The position numbers and the translations under genes are program-made. Positions 42,889 through 52,272 of a stretch of 64,000 bases of DNA are shown here, one piece after another. The notes beneath the pieces are model-generated. The model had not been told where the DNA came from, did not search any database, and was given only the letters and a program-made list of their open reading frames with translations. Within the stretch, counting starts at the first letter, position 1, and each line of letters opens with the position of its first letter. This DNA is from Fen-1273 sp963837815. Lineage in GTDB: Bacteria > Bacteroidota > Ignavibacteria > UBA10030 > UBA6906. Location: assembly GCA_963837815.1 (NCBI GenBank), contig CAWIOS010000012.1, positions 868,001 through 932,000 on the forward strand, read 5' to 3'.

Positions 42889-43357
42889 GCATCCTCCGGG
42901 CTGCGTCCTCAATCGCCTCCACGATCTGCTGGTACCCCGTGCACCTGCAGAGGTTTCCTGCGATCGCCTCGCGGATTTCCTTCTCCGGGGGACGGGCGGA
43001 ATGATCGAGAAGGTCTTTTGCGGTCATCAACATCCCCGGCGTGCAGTACCCGCACTGGACCGCCCCGTGATCGATGAACGCCTCCTGGAGGGGAGCCAGC
43101 GTTCCGAGGGGGGCCAGTCCCTCGACCGTCACCACCTCGCGCCCGGCGACCTGGGGGGCGAGAACGAGACAGGAATTCACGGCCCTCCCGTCAAGAAGCA
43201 CGGTGCATGCCCCGCACTCCCCCACGTCGCACCCTCGCTTCGTCCCCGTGAGCCCGATCTCCTCGCGGAGAAGATCGAGAAGCGTCATGTTCGGCACGAC
43301 GTCAAGCCTGTGAATCCTGCCGTTCAGCGTAAACGAGATTTCAACGGTCGCGTTCAT
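42875..43357 (-). CDS. [2Fe-2S] subunit of the second Mo hydroxylase
   Basis: The 160-residue protein starts at 43357 with ISFTLNGRIHRLDVVPNMTLL. It has the plant-type cluster CDVGECGACTVLLDG (C-x4-C-x2-C) with the last ligand in NSCLVLAPQV, then the second cluster domain with QCGYCTPGMLMTA and NLCRCTGYQQIVEAI. It ends overlapping the flavoprotein gene by 14 nt and begins 9 nt after the FAD-subunit stop, so it belongs to the three-subunit Mo-FAD-FeS enzyme encoded immediately upstream. It passes electrons from the Mo subunit to FAD. Confidence 0.9.
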   Translation of the reverse strand: MNATVEISFTLNGRIHRLDVVPNMTLLDLLREEIGLTGTKRGCDVGECGACTVLLDGRAVNSCLVLAPQVAGREVVTVEGLAPLGTLAPLQEAFIDHGAVQCGYCTPGMLMTAKDLLDHSARPPEKEIREAIAGNLCRCTGYQQIVEAIEDAARRMHEGG

Positions 43358-43365
43358 GAATGGAC

Positions 43366-44232
43366 TCAGTCGTTGACAGCGAAACATTGTTCGAGCGTCC
43401 GCCTGACCAGCGCGGCGATGACCGGTTCCTTGTATTCCGTCGACCAGCGTCTCCCGGTCTCCCGTATCAGGGTCTCGGAGACCACCCTCCCGGCCTCCGC
43501 GAAGAGCGAGTCCGAGGGAGGGTGCCCGATGAGAGTCTTCTCCGCCTCCATCACTCTCTTCCAGACCGTCTGGGCGGCTCCCGGAACGATCCGCGCGTCG
43601 GTGATCACGCCGGACCCGTCGATGGCAACGACCGCCGCCACGCTCAGCCGGGATATGGAGAGGGCGTTCCGCCGGCCGAGTTTGGCGAACGCGCATTTCG
43701 TCCCCCGGGGAAGGGCCGGGAACCTGATCTCCGTCAGAAGCTCCTCCGGCGTCGCCACGGTCGTGTACGGCTTGTTGTAGAAGCCTGAGAGGTGGCATGC
43801 ACGAACGCCTTTGACGGAGGAGAGCGTGACAGTGGCCCCCAGCGCGATCAGGGGAGGGACCGTGTCCGCACATGCAGCGCCGTTCATGATGTTCCCTCCG
43901 AGCGTCCCCCGGTTGCGTATCTGGGGCGATCCGATCGTCGACGCGGCGGAAGCGAGCAACGCCGCCTCCGCGCGGATCACCTCGGAGCGGACAATCTCCG
44001 CATGCGTCGTCAGGGGCCCAAGGAGAACGTCGCGCCCCTCGAGAGAGATGTCGCGGAGTGATTCGATCCTTGAAATGTCGATGACGACGCCCGGCATCCT
44101 GGCCCCGGGGTGACGCCACTCCACGATGAGATCGGTCCCCCCCGCGAGTATCCGGGCTTCGTTGCCGTGCTCGTGCAGCGCGGCCACCGCCTCCTGAACA
44201 GATCGTGCGACGATGTAGGAAAATGGTCTCAC
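43366..44232 (-). CDS. FAD-binding subunit of the second Mo hydroxylase
   Basis: A 288-residue CO-dehydrogenase/xanthine-dehydrogenase FAD subunit (vanillyl-alcohol-oxidase fold). FAD-binding segments are ARILAGGTDLIVEWRHPG (about residues 27-44) and GSPQIRNRGTLGGNIMNGA (about 101-119). The C-terminal domain (about 180-288) is the usual beta/alpha cap. It overlaps the Mo-subunit gene by ATGA. In related enzymes this subunit transfers electrons to NAD+ or ferredoxin. Sequence alone does not tell the acceptor. Confidence 0.9.
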   Translation of the reverse strand: MRPFSYIVARSVQEAVAALHEHGNEARILAGGTDLIVEWRHPGARMPGVVIDISRIESLRDISLEGRDVLLGPLTTHAEIVRSEVIRAEAALLASAASTIGSPQIRNRGTLGGNIMNGAACADTVPPLIALGATVTLSSVKGVRACHLSGFYNKPYTTVATPEELLTEIRFPALPRGTKCAFAKLGRRNALSISRLSVAAVVAIDGSGVITDARIVPGAAQTVWKRVMEAEKTLIGHPPSDSLFAEAGRVVSETLIRETGRRWSTEYKEPVIAALVRRTLEQCFAVND

Positions 44233-46595
44233 AGCTCGTCAGGCCTGATTTTGCACGAAAGATCGGGGAGCGGCTGCGCGCCATTCCTGAGTGCGGACCC
44301 GCGCGGGCCGGAGCGCCTCAATGCGTGGCCGAGGCGGACGCGCTCCAGGGTCGCCGGGAGCTCGGTGATCCTCCTCCCCGTCGCGTTGAACACCGCGTTC
44401 AGTATCGCCGGCGCCGCGATCTCATTCGTCGGCTCGCCGACGGATTTCGCGCCGAACGGCCCGGCGGGATCCTCGTTTTCGACGATGACCGTCTTCACCG
44501 GGGGGACGTCCATCGACGTGGGGATCAGGTACTCGTCGAAATTCAGCTGGGCCGGCACCCCCTCTTCCAGGACAAACTCCTCCAGGAGCCCGTAGCCGAG
44601 CCCCATCGCCACACCGCCGATCATCTGCCCCCGCACCGCATCGCTGTTGATCGCCCTGCCGACGTCATGGACGGAGACAAAACCCACGACGTCGACTTTT
44701 CCGGTCTCTATGTCCACGACAACTTCGGCGGCGTTGGCTCCATACACGAACGTGAAATAGGCGTCCCCCTGCCCCGTCGCCGCGTCCCACGTGGTCTTCG
44801 GCGCACGATGCCATCCGATGCCGTGCATCGGCCGGCCCTTCCCGAAGCATTCGGCGGCCACCTCTTCGAACGACGCGAGGCGGGACTTGTCGGCCGACCG
44901 TACCACGTACCCGCCTTCCATCGCAAGCCCGCGGGGGGATGTGCCGGCCATCTCCGCGGCCACGTCAAGAAGAGTGGCGCGGACGATTTCCGCTGCGTTC
45001 TTCGCGGCGGCGCCCCCCACGATCGTCCCGCGCGAGGCCACCGTCGGACCCGAATCCGCGACGCGGTTCGTGTCCGTGTTGAGAAAGAGCACTTTCCCCA
45101 CCGGGATGCCGAGGACGCCGGCGACGATCTGTGACATCTGCGTCGCCGCGCCCTGGCCCATGTCCGTCACACCCGAGGAGATGATGACGCTCCCGTCCGT
45201 CTGCACGGACACGACTGCCTCCGCCGCGTCGGCTCCCTCAGCACCGAGCGCAACTCCCCGGTAGCTGCAGGCGAGCCCGACTCCCCTCCTGTGGGTCCCG
45301 CCGTCCGCCTCGCGGAACTTCTTCCACTTGTCCGGGAACCCGATCACGTCGGCGGCCTTCTGCAGAACCTCCCGCAGGCTGACCTCATGGTCGAGCTTCT
45401 GGCCCGTCGCGGTCACCGATCCGCGGTGGAAGCAGTTCCTGAGCCGGATCTCGAGGGGGCTCATCCCGACCCGCCCGGCAAGCTCATCCATCATCGTTTC
45501 GATCGCAAAGTTGACCTGGGGAGAGCCAAACCCGCGCATCGCCCCGGTGTAGTTGTTGTTCGTGTACACGGCATAGACGTCGGTCTTCACGTTCTCGCAG
45601 GCGTACGGTCCCGTCGCCTGGACGACGGACCGCCACGTGACGAACGGGCTCATCGACGCGTAGGCTCCCCCGTCCGCGATGCACCGGATTTCCATCGCCG
45701 TGATCGAGCCGTTGTTCCGTGCGCCCCACCGGTAGTACATCGTGTAGGGGTGGCGCTTGTAGCTTTCGAGCATCGACTCTTCGCGCGAATTCACCATTTT
45801 GACGGGGCGCCCCGTGGCGCGGACAAGGAGTGCGGCGCGGCAGCACATCGACGTCATCACCTCGTCCTTTCCGCCGAACGATCCGCCGAGCGTCGCCTGC
45901 ACGAGCTGCACACGGTTCAGGTCAAGGTTGAGCGCCGCGGCGACGGACCGGCGGCTCGAGAAGAGGTTTTGAATCGATCCCGTGATCCTGACGCCGCCGT
46001 GCTCGGCCGGCTCCGCGAGCACCGCCTCGGGCTCGATCGCGGAGTGCTCGACAAACTGCGTCCGGAACGTCCTCTCGATGACAATGTCGGCGGCGGCGAA
46101 CCCTTTCTCGATGTTCCCCTTCCTGACCTTGTGATGGACGAAGACGTTCCCTTCGGCATGGACCCGCGGTGCTTCCTCTTTCATGGCGTATTCGGGATCC
46201 GACACGACGGGGAGCGGCTCGTACACAACGTCGATAAGTCCGAGCGCGGCTTCCGCGATTTCGACGGAGCGTGCCGCCACGAGGGCGACGCCGTCCCCCA
46301 GGTACCTGACCTTTTCGCCGGCGAGGATTTCCTGGTTTTTCACGACGACGCCAAAAACACGGCTTCCGGGGATGTCCTTCGCGGTGAGGACGGCGGCGAC
46401 GCCGTCGAGTTTCGCCGCTTTGTGAATGTCAATCGACACAATACGCGCGTGCGGATGACTTGAGCGGAGAACCTTCCCGTAGAGCTGGTGGGGAAGCGAA
46501 TAGTCGGCGGCGAATTTCGCGGTCCCCGTCACCTTTCCCCAGGCATCCACCCGCCGTTCGGGATTCCCTATTATCGCGTTCTTCGTCGTGTCCAT
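44229..46595 (-). CDS. Molybdopterin subunit of the second Mo hydroxylase (XdhD/nicotinate-dehydrogenase-like)
   Basis: The start at 46595 (788 residues) lies 8 nt beyond the ssnA stop. The N-terminal domain begins RRVDAWGKVTGTAKFAADYSLP. Molybdenum-site blocks are SFGGKDEV (Asp where true xanthine dehydrogenase has Glu), MRGFGSPQVNFAIETM (Arg retained), MGQGAATQMSQI and GPFGAKSVGEP (catalytic Glu). The Glu-to-Asp change at the purine-recognition position suggests a substrate different from xanthine. In uric-acid clusters such subunits (XdhD) act with YgfK and SsnA. No Tat signal is present, so it works in the cytoplasm. It is encoded between ssnA and its FAD and Fe-S partners. Confidence 0.9.
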   Translation of the reverse strand: MDTTKNAIIGNPERRVDAWGKVTGTAKFAADYSLPHQLYGKVLRSSHPHARIVSIDIHKAAKLDGVAAVLTAKDIPGSRVFGVVVKNQEILAGEKVRYLGDGVALVAARSVEIAEAALGLIDVVYEPLPVVSDPEYAMKEEAPRVHAEGNVFVHHKVRKGNIEKGFAAADIVIERTFRTQFVEHSAIEPEAVLAEPAEHGGVRITGSIQNLFSSRRSVAAALNLDLNRVQLVQATLGGSFGGKDEVMTSMCCRAALLVRATGRPVKMVNSREESMLESYKRHPYTMYYRWGARNNGSITAMEIRCIADGGAYASMSPFVTWRSVVQATGPYACENVKTDVYAVYTNNNYTGAMRGFGSPQVNFAIETMMDELAGRVGMSPLEIRLRNCFHRGSVTATGQKLDHEVSLREVLQKAADVIGFPDKWKKFREADGGTHRRGVGLACSYRGVALGAEGADAAEAVVSVQTDGSVIISSGVTDMGQGAATQMSQIVAGVLGIPVGKVLFLNTDTNRVADSGPTVASRGTIVGGAAAKNAAEIVRATLLDVAAEMAGTSPRGLAMEGGYVVRSADKSRLASFEEVAAECFGKGRPMHGIGWHRAPKTTWDAATGQGDAYFTFVYGANAAEVVVDIETGKVDVVGFVSVHDVGRAINSDAVRGQMIGGVAMGLGYGLLEEFVLEEGVPAQLNFDEYLIPTSMDVPPVKTVIVENEDPAGPFGAKSVGEPTNEIAAPAILNAVFNATGRRITELPATLERVRLGHALRRSGPRGSALRNGAQPLPDLSCKIRPDEL

Positions 46596-46602
46596 CGCCC
46601 GT

Positions 46603-47895
46603 TCAACCAAGTTTCTTCCAGAGCCGGGCCGCAGCATCCCGGGCCCGCGCCATCACCGCATCCTCGTCAATCAACGGGAGAGTCCGGTTCCAGAGCACCC
46701 ATTTCCCCGCCACCATGACGGATTCCACCTGGCGCGAGGCGAGCCCGAAGAGGAAATGCCCCGCAACATTGGCCGCGCTCACCGGTGTCGGCGGCTGGTA
46801 GTCAAGAACTGCAATATCGGCCGCGGCACCCCGTTCAAGAGATCCGAACGGGACGCCGAACAGTGAGGCGGCCAGCTTCCATCCGCCCGAGACCATCCCC
46901 CCGATGTCCGCGGCGGGGGGCGGCATCCCTTCACGCGCGCGGAAATATGCCGCGCGCGCCTCCTCGAACATATCGGCGGGGAACCCGTCGGTTCCGAGCG
47001 CGCTCCGGCCGGAGAAGCGCTCCACGGGCGCATGTCCCACCCCGTTATTCATGTTCGAGCGGGGATTATGGACGAGCCACGTCCCCCGCTCCGCGAGTGT
47101 CCGGAATTCCTCCGGCCGGAGGTGAACGCAGTGCGCGAACACCGACGACCCGGTGACGATCCCCGCATCATCAAGCCGGCGGAGAAGACCGCCGCCGGAC
47201 CTCCTCCGCGCGTCCTGAACGTCGCAGAGATCCTCCGCGACGTGGATATGCACGCCGGTCCCGCTTGCCAACGCCAGATCCGCGCACGCCGCGAGCGAAG
47301 CCTTTCCGAGCGTGAACGAGGCGTGGGCCCCTACGAGCCCGCGAAACTGCGGGTCTCCTTTCGCCGCTGAGATAAACCTCCGGTTCTCCTCCAGTCCCGC
47401 GTCCCTCCCCTTCCTTCCCCCCCTGTCGGTCACCTCGTAGCAGAGGACGCCGCGAAGCCCAACCTCCGCGAGCCCCCCCCTGATAATGTCGAGCGAACCG
47501 CCGATCGCATTCGGCGATGCGTGATGGTCGACGATCAGTGTCGTGCCGCATCTCAGCGATTCCAGCGCGCCGGCAAGCGCGCTGTAGTAGACCGACTCCT
47601 CGTCCATCGCGCGGTCCAGTTTCCACCAGATGCGGCCGAGGATCTGGCGAAAACTGACCGGCCTGTACAAGGGGGCACCCATTCCCCTGGCGAGGCTCGA
47701 ATAGAGGTGCGTGTGGGCGCAGACCATCCCGGGGATGACGACGTTCCCCGCAATGTCGATCGTCTCTTCCCCTTCCGCGGCGGAGAGAGTTTCCCCCCTT
47801 CCCGAGATCATTCCGTGGTCTATCCGCAGGTCACATTTCCCCCCAAACGGAGGATCGAGCGTCATGAGAAGACAGTTCTTGAGGAGGATGCTCAT
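46603..47895 (-). CDS. ssnA: SsnA-type amidohydrolase
   Basis: The ATG at 47895 gives 430 residues (a GTG one codon earlier is an alternative). Metal ligands follow the guanine-deaminase/SsnA pattern: MVCAHTHLYSSLARGM (HxH, about residues 57-72), HIHVAEDLCD, FAHCVHL and ALGTDGFPADMFEE (final Asp). SsnA is a selenium- and purine-cluster-associated aminohydrolase of unresolved substrate and one of the proteins linked to bacterial uric-acid degradation. It lies 10 nt after the PLP enzyme gene and 7 nt before the Mo subunit. It could deaminate guanine or another aminopurine. Confidence 0.9.
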   Translation of the reverse strand: MSILLKNCLLMTLDPPFGGKCDLRIDHGMISGRGETLSAAEGEETIDIAGNVVIPGMVCAHTHLYSSLARGMGAPLYRPVSFRQILGRIWWKLDRAMDEESVYYSALAGALESLRCGTTLIVDHHASPNAIGGSLDIIRGGLAEVGLRGVLCYEVTDRGGRKGRDAGLEENRRFISAAKGDPQFRGLVGAHASFTLGKASLAACADLALASGTGVHIHVAEDLCDVQDARRRSGGGLLRRLDDAGIVTGSSVFAHCVHLRPEEFRTLAERGTWLVHNPRSNMNNGVGHAPVERFSGRSALGTDGFPADMFEEARAAYFRAREGMPPPAADIGGMVSGGWKLAASLFGVPFGSLERGAAADIAVLDYQPPTPVSAANVAGHFLFGLASRQVESVMVAGKWVLWNRTLPLIDEDAVMARARDAAARLWKKLG

Positions 47896-47905
47896 CACGG
47901 TGTCC

Positions 47906-49165
47906 TCAGTGAATTGTCACTCCCCTTTCCGCGAGCTCCGCTTCGAGCGATGCAATGTCGGGAGAAATGCTCACCGGTTCCCCCGCCGCCTTCCGCGCGG
48001 TGTCGATGTCCTTCAGCCCGTTTCCCGTAATCACGACGAGCACCGATTCGTCGGCGGCAATGATGCCGTTCCGTATCGCCTTCCTGAGCCCCGCAACGCC
48101 GGCCACGCCCGCGGGCTCACCGAACACACCGCCAAGGCGGGCGGTGATCCTTATCGCGTCCAAGATGTCGTCATCAGGGACGGCTACCATGGATCCGCCC
48201 GAACTCCTGATCTGCGCGAGCGCGCGGCGCCAGTTCCGCGGTTTTCCCACGGCAATGCTGTCGGCGACCGTGTCGGCGCCCGTCGGCACGAGATCGGACC
48301 CGGACTCGAACGCATTCACGATCGGCCTGGCCCCTTCGGCCTGGACTCCGAGAAGGCGGGGAATGCGCGGAATGAACCCCATGCGGTGCATTTCGCTCAA
48401 CCCCTTCCCTATCCCCCCGATCGTGCAACCGTCGCCCACGGAAACCACGACCCAGTCGGGGACGGAAGGACCGAACTGGCCGGCGATCTCGAGACCCGCG
48501 GTCTTCTTCCCCTCGACGCAAAACGGGTTCGTGCCGCTGTTCCTGTTGTACCAGCCGAACCGCTCGCACGCCGCGCTGCAGAGATCGAACGCCTGTTCGT
48601 ACGTCCCCCGGACCTTGATCACGGTCGCGCCGAAGACAAGAAGCTGGGTTACCTTGGGAACAGGAGCGCGGTCCGGCAGGAATATCACGCTCCGGAGGCC
48701 GACGGATGCCGCAAGCCCGGCAAGCGATGAAGCCGCGTTCCCTGTCGACGCACACGCAACGGTGGCGGCGCCGAATTCCTGCGCTTTCATAATCGCGATG
48801 GCGCTCGCCCTGTCTTTGAACGAGCCGGTCGGGTTCCTCCCCTCGTCTTTCAGATACACCCTTTTGGCCCCCGTCTCTTTTGCGAGGCGGGGAGCGGCGT
48901 AGACGGGGGTCCACCCTATATGGAGAGGCGGCTTCGGCACCGCCGGGGAGACCGGGAGGAGTTCCGCATAGAGCCAGAGATCCCTGTCGCGGGTTGAAAG
49001 GGACTTGCGCGTCAGTGTCCTCGACGCCCAGTCATAATCATAGTGGACGTCGAATATGCCTTCCGGCCCGCACGCACTGCAGGTCTGAACGTTCCCTTCC
49101 GGAATGCGCCTGCCGCACGAGAGGCAGACGAGGCCGGTGACAAAACTGGTGGCGGACGTGCTCAT
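47906..49165 (-). CDS. Threonine-synthase-like PLP enzyme embedded in the operon
   Basis: The 419-residue protein starts with a zinc ribbon (CLSCGRRIP and CSACG, residues about 14-34). A fold-type II PLP domain follows: KDEGRNPTGSFKDRASAIAI with the PLP lysine (about residue 118), CASTGNAASSLAGLAA for the phosphate loop, SVGDGCTIGGIGKGL and VVITGNGLKD. This is the layout of the zinc-ribbon threonine synthases, though the residues binding homoserine phosphate cannot be checked here. It overlaps the upstream XdhB gene by 4 nt and lies between xdh and ssnA. A housekeeping threonine synthase would be out of place, so I infer a beta-eliminating or -replacing role on diaminopropionate- or serine-like products. 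Confidence 0.75.
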   Translation of the reverse strand: MSTSATSFVTGLVCLSCGRRIPEGNVQTCSACGPEGIFDVHYDYDWASRTLTRKSLSTRDRDLWLYAELLPVSPAVPKPPLHIGWTPVYAAPRLAKETGAKRVYLKDEGRNPTGSFKDRASAIAIMKAQEFGAATVACASTGNAASSLAGLAASVGLRSVIFLPDRAPVPKVTQLLVFGATVIKVRGTYEQAFDLCSAACERFGWYNRNSGTNPFCVEGKKTAGLEIAGQFGPSVPDWVVVSVGDGCTIGGIGKGLSEMHRMGFIPRIPRLLGVQAEGARPIVNAFESGSDLVPTGADTVADSIAVGKPRNWRRALAQIRSSGGSMVAVPDDDILDAIRITARLGGVFGEPAGVAGVAGLRKAIRNGIIAADESVLVVITGNGLKDIDTARKAAGEPVSISPDIASLEAELAERGVTIH

Positions 49166-51525
49166 GCGCGGGCCTTTGATGTTGATCTCCCCATGCGCGC
49201 GGCGGCAAGGGCGATGATTTCATTCGTCGCGGGAATCTGGAAGTCCGGCTCGAGGGTGTGGCCGCCGACGGCGGAGACCGCGTCCTTTATCGCAAGCCAC
49301 GCCGAGAGCGCCAGCATGAACGGAGGCTCGGCGACCGCCTTGCTCCCGTATACGGCGTTCGGATTGGGGCAGCCTTCGAGCAACGCGACGCGGAAATCAA
49401 ACGGTATGTCCCGCACGGCAGGGATCTTGTACGTGTCCGGCGAATGCGTCAGGAGGTTCCCTCCCCCGTCCCACAGTATCTCTTCCGTCGTGCACCAGCC
49501 GAGACCCTGAACGTATCCCCCTTCGATCTGCCCGATGTCAATTGCGGGATTGAGCGAATCGCCCGCGTCGTACAGGATATCCGTCCTTCGTATCGTGTGC
49601 GCGCCGGAGAGCACGTCAATCTCCGCTTCCGTCACCCCCATGCCGAACGCAAAGTAGTTGAACGGGCGCCCCCAGCCCCTCTCCCTGTCCCATCCGATGT
49701 TCGGCACCGCGAAAAAACCGGTTGCACTCAGGTTGACCTGGCGCAGGACCATCAGGTCCATCGCCGCGGCGAATGCCATTGTCCGGCCGGGTCGCTTCCG
49801 GTCGCCGATGAATCCTCCGGCGAATTCAATGTCATCCGGGAGCGTAGGGCCGCCGGACGGGGCACCGGCGACGTCCCTCTGTTCGCCGTCATTGAAGTAA
49901 CCGGCAAGCGAGCACGCGATGCGGGATTTCAGCGTCGTTATGGCGTCACGAACCGCCATGCCGTTGAGGTCCGTCCCCGACGATGCGGCGGTCGCAGAAG
50001 TGTTCGGAACCCTGGACGTGTCTGTCGCATACACGCGGACCGCTCCGACAGGAACGCCGAATTCCCGCGCGGCGATCTGGCGGATCTTTGTGTGGAGCCC
50101 CTGTCCCATTTCGATGCCGCCGTGGTTGACGAGTATGCTCCCATCCCTGTAGACATGCACGAGAGCCCCGGCCTTGTTCAGGAACGTCGTCGTGAACGAG
50201 ATACCGAACTTCACCGGGGTGAGAGCAAGACCGCGCTTGACGAACTCGTTCTGCCCGTTGAACGCGTCCACGGCTTTCCGCCGTGCGGCATATTCGGACG
50301 ACTCCATCAGCCGATCATACAGGAGGTGGAGTCGGTTGTTCTCGACATTCTGGCCGTAATGCGTGACGTCCCCGCGTTCCGCCCCGTAGAAATTCCGCCT
50401 TCGTATCTCCGCCGCGTCGATCCCGCGCTCGCGCGCGATCCTGTCGAGGAGAGTCTCCATCGCCGCCATCGCCTGCGGACCGCCGAACCCCCGCATGGCG
50501 GTATTGGACGGGAGGTTCGTTTTCCAGACCCTCGCCGCGATGCTCATGTGCGGAACAAAGTAGGCGTTGTCGGCATGAAGCATTGCGCGCTCCAGGATGG
50601 CGAACGACAGGTCGGTTGCCATCCCCCCGTCGCCGTTCAGCTCGAATTTCACCGCCTGGAGGAGGCCGGCGTCGTCAAACCCCGCCTCGTAACGGATCAG
50701 GTACCTGTGGCGCTTCCCCGTGATGATCATGTCATCGTCGCGCGAGAGGCGGATTTTTACGGGACGGCCGGTCGCGCGGCACAGCAGCGCGGCCCACGCT
50801 GCGACGTGGTTCGCCTGCGTCTCCTTGCCGCCGAATCCCCCGCCGAGGCGGCGGACCTCCACAACAACGTCGCTTGTTCTGACGCCGAGGACCTCCGCGA
50901 TGATTGCCTGCGTCTCCGAGGGATGCTGCGTGGAGCTGAACGCCGTGATCGCGCGCCCTTCCCCCGGTATGCAGAGGCACACCTGGGATTCGAGATACCA
51001 GTGCTCCTGCGCGCCGGTGCGCAGCTCACCGTGAACGCGGTGCTGCGCATCGCGGAGCGCTGTTTCGGGGTCTCCCCGGCGCATAGTCCGTTCCGGACCG
51101 AGAAGCGCGTTCTTCCGGATGGCAGATTCGATATCCAGGACGGGTTCAAGCGGTTCGTATTCGATCACGAGGAGGCTCTCGGCGCGGCGCGCCGTCTCGT
51201 CATCATCGGCGGCAATCAGGACGACCGCCTGGCCCACGCAGAGGACTTCCCCCTCAGCGAGGCACACCTCGTCGCGCACCACCGGGCCCATCTGGTTCTC
51301 CCCGGGAATGTCCCTGTGGCAGATCACCGCGTGGACACCGGGGAGGGCACGCGCCGCATCCATGTTCATGTTCAATATCCGCGCGTGGGCGTGGGGGCTG
51401 CAATAAACCCGACCCGCGAGAAGACCGGACGGCGGCGCGATGTCGTCAATATAGACCGCCTCCCCCGTCACGTGGAGTTCGGCGCTTTCGTGCGCGAGAG
51501 TTTCTGTTTCGTTCGGTGCAGACAT
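49162..51525 (-). CDS. xdhB: Xanthine dehydrogenase molybdenum-binding subunit XdhB
   Basis: The 787-residue large subunit opens with HESAELHVTGEAVYIDDI, characteristic of true xanthine dehydrogenases. The purine-recognition residues are conserved: GGGFGGKETQ contains the Glu equivalent to bovine Glu802, and TNLPSNTAMRGFGGPQAM contains the Arg equivalent to bovine Arg880. MGQGLHTKIRQIA and VYGSKAVAEPPFML (catalytic Glu) complete the active site. It oxidises hypoxanthine and xanthine to urate, or works in reverse with suitable donors. It lies 3 nt after the FAD-domain frame and overlaps the downstream PLP gene by ATGA. Confidence 0.95.
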   Translation of the reverse strand: MSAPNETETLAHESAELHVTGEAVYIDDIAPPSGLLAGRVYCSPHAHARILNMNMDAARALPGVHAVICHRDIPGENQMGPVVRDEVCLAEGEVLCVGQAVVLIAADDDETARRAESLLVIEYEPLEPVLDIESAIRKNALLGPERTMRRGDPETALRDAQHRVHGELRTGAQEHWYLESQVCLCIPGEGRAITAFSSTQHPSETQAIIAEVLGVRTSDVVVEVRRLGGGFGGKETQANHVAAWAALLCRATGRPVKIRLSRDDDMIITGKRHRYLIRYEAGFDDAGLLQAVKFELNGDGGMATDLSFAILERAMLHADNAYFVPHMSIAARVWKTNLPSNTAMRGFGGPQAMAAMETLLDRIARERGIDAAEIRRRNFYGAERGDVTHYGQNVENNRLHLLYDRLMESSEYAARRKAVDAFNGQNEFVKRGLALTPVKFGISFTTTFLNKAGALVHVYRDGSILVNHGGIEMGQGLHTKIRQIAAREFGVPVGAVRVYATDTSRVPNTSATAASSGTDLNGMAVRDAITTLKSRIACSLAGYFNDGEQRDVAGAPSGGPTLPDDIEFAGGFIGDRKRPGRTMAFAAAMDLMVLRQVNLSATGFFAVPNIGWDRERGWGRPFNYFAFGMGVTEAEIDVLSGAHTIRRTDILYDAGDSLNPAIDIGQIEGGYVQGLGWCTTEEILWDGGGNLLTHSPDTYKIPAVRDIPFDFRVALLEGCPNPNAVYGSKAVAEPPFMLALSAWLAIKDAVSAVGGHTLEPDFQIPATNEIIALAAARMGRSTSKARA

Positions 51526-51528
51526 TCG

Positions 51529-52272
51529 TCAGAGATTCGAGTCGAGCCAGAACTTGAGAAGGAGATTCTTCGCCGCAAGCGCGCGGAACTCCGCGGAGCC
51601 GCGGACGTCGGTGATGGGACTGAAATCACGGCCGAGCAGCTCAGCGGCCTCTTCGACGCGCTCTCGCGACCACTGCTTCCCGATCAGGAACGTTTCGGTC
51701 AGGTCCGCCCTTTTCGTCCGCTCGGCCATCCCCCCGTATGCCAGCGTCAGGGACTCCACACCCCCACCGCCGTTCGTGCGCAGGCGGAAACCGGCGCTCA
51801 GCGTGGCAATGTCGAGATCACGTCTCTTCGATACCTTGTAGGAGCGGACGAACGCGCCGCCCGCAGGAGGGATGCGAAGTGCGAGAATGATCTCGTCGGG
51901 CTCCCGGAGGGTTTTCCTGTACCCGGTGAAAAACCCATCCAGGGGTACCTCACGCGAACCGCGGATGCTTCGCAGTACAACGCTCGCGCCATAAGCAATG
52001 AGCACCGGCGCTGCGTCGCTGACGGGCGAGGCAGTGCCGACGTTCCCGCCGAGCGTGGCGAGATTACGAATCTGTCGGGAGGCAAAAAGTGAAAGGGCCG
52101 ATGCGAGGGCGGGATATTTCCCCTCCAGGAACGGGGGGAGATCGGAAAGGGGCACGCCGGCGCCGACAATGAGCGCGCCCTTTTCGGTACTCACGCGCTT
52201 CAGTTCTTCCACTGCGCCCAGATCGATGATTGTCTTCAGCGTTTCATGTCGCTTCGTCACGCGAAGCGCCAC
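51529..52272 (-). CDS. xdhA: Xanthine dehydrogenase XdhA, FAD half (separated by a frameshift)
   Basis: The frame begins internally at VALRVTKRHETLKTIIDLG, part of the FAD-binding domain of bacterial XdhA, and continues with RQIRNLATLGGNVGTASPVSD (first 20 residues typical of the pyrophosphate loop) and a complete cap domain. It has no proper start of its own: the FAD loop GGGTDV lies across a run of eight G at 52286-52279 that puts the two halves out of phase. Adding one base restores an uninterrupted 477-residue XdhA, which is the usual length of the fused [2Fe-2S]-FAD subunit. Translation from the GTG at 52272 is possible but would lack the FAD loop. Confidence 0.8.
   Translation of the reverse strand: MALRVTKRHETLKTIIDLGAVEELKRVSTEKGALIVGAGVPLSDLPPFLEGKYPALASALSLFASRQIRNLATLGGNVGTASPVSDAAPVLIAYGASVVLRSIRGSREVPLDGFFTGYRKTLREPDEIILALRIPPAGGAFVRSYKVSKRRDLDIATLSAGFRLRTNGGGGVESLTLAYGGMAERTKRADLTETFLIGKQWSRERVEEAAELLGRDFSPITDVRGSAEFRALAAKNLLLKFWLDSNL

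Noticed and set aside
49258..52092. Long open frame (944 codons) on the plus strand opposite xdhB and the FAD gene
   Set aside because: It is a shadow caused by GC-rich codon usage; the opposite-strand genes have full family motifs, while this frame has none.
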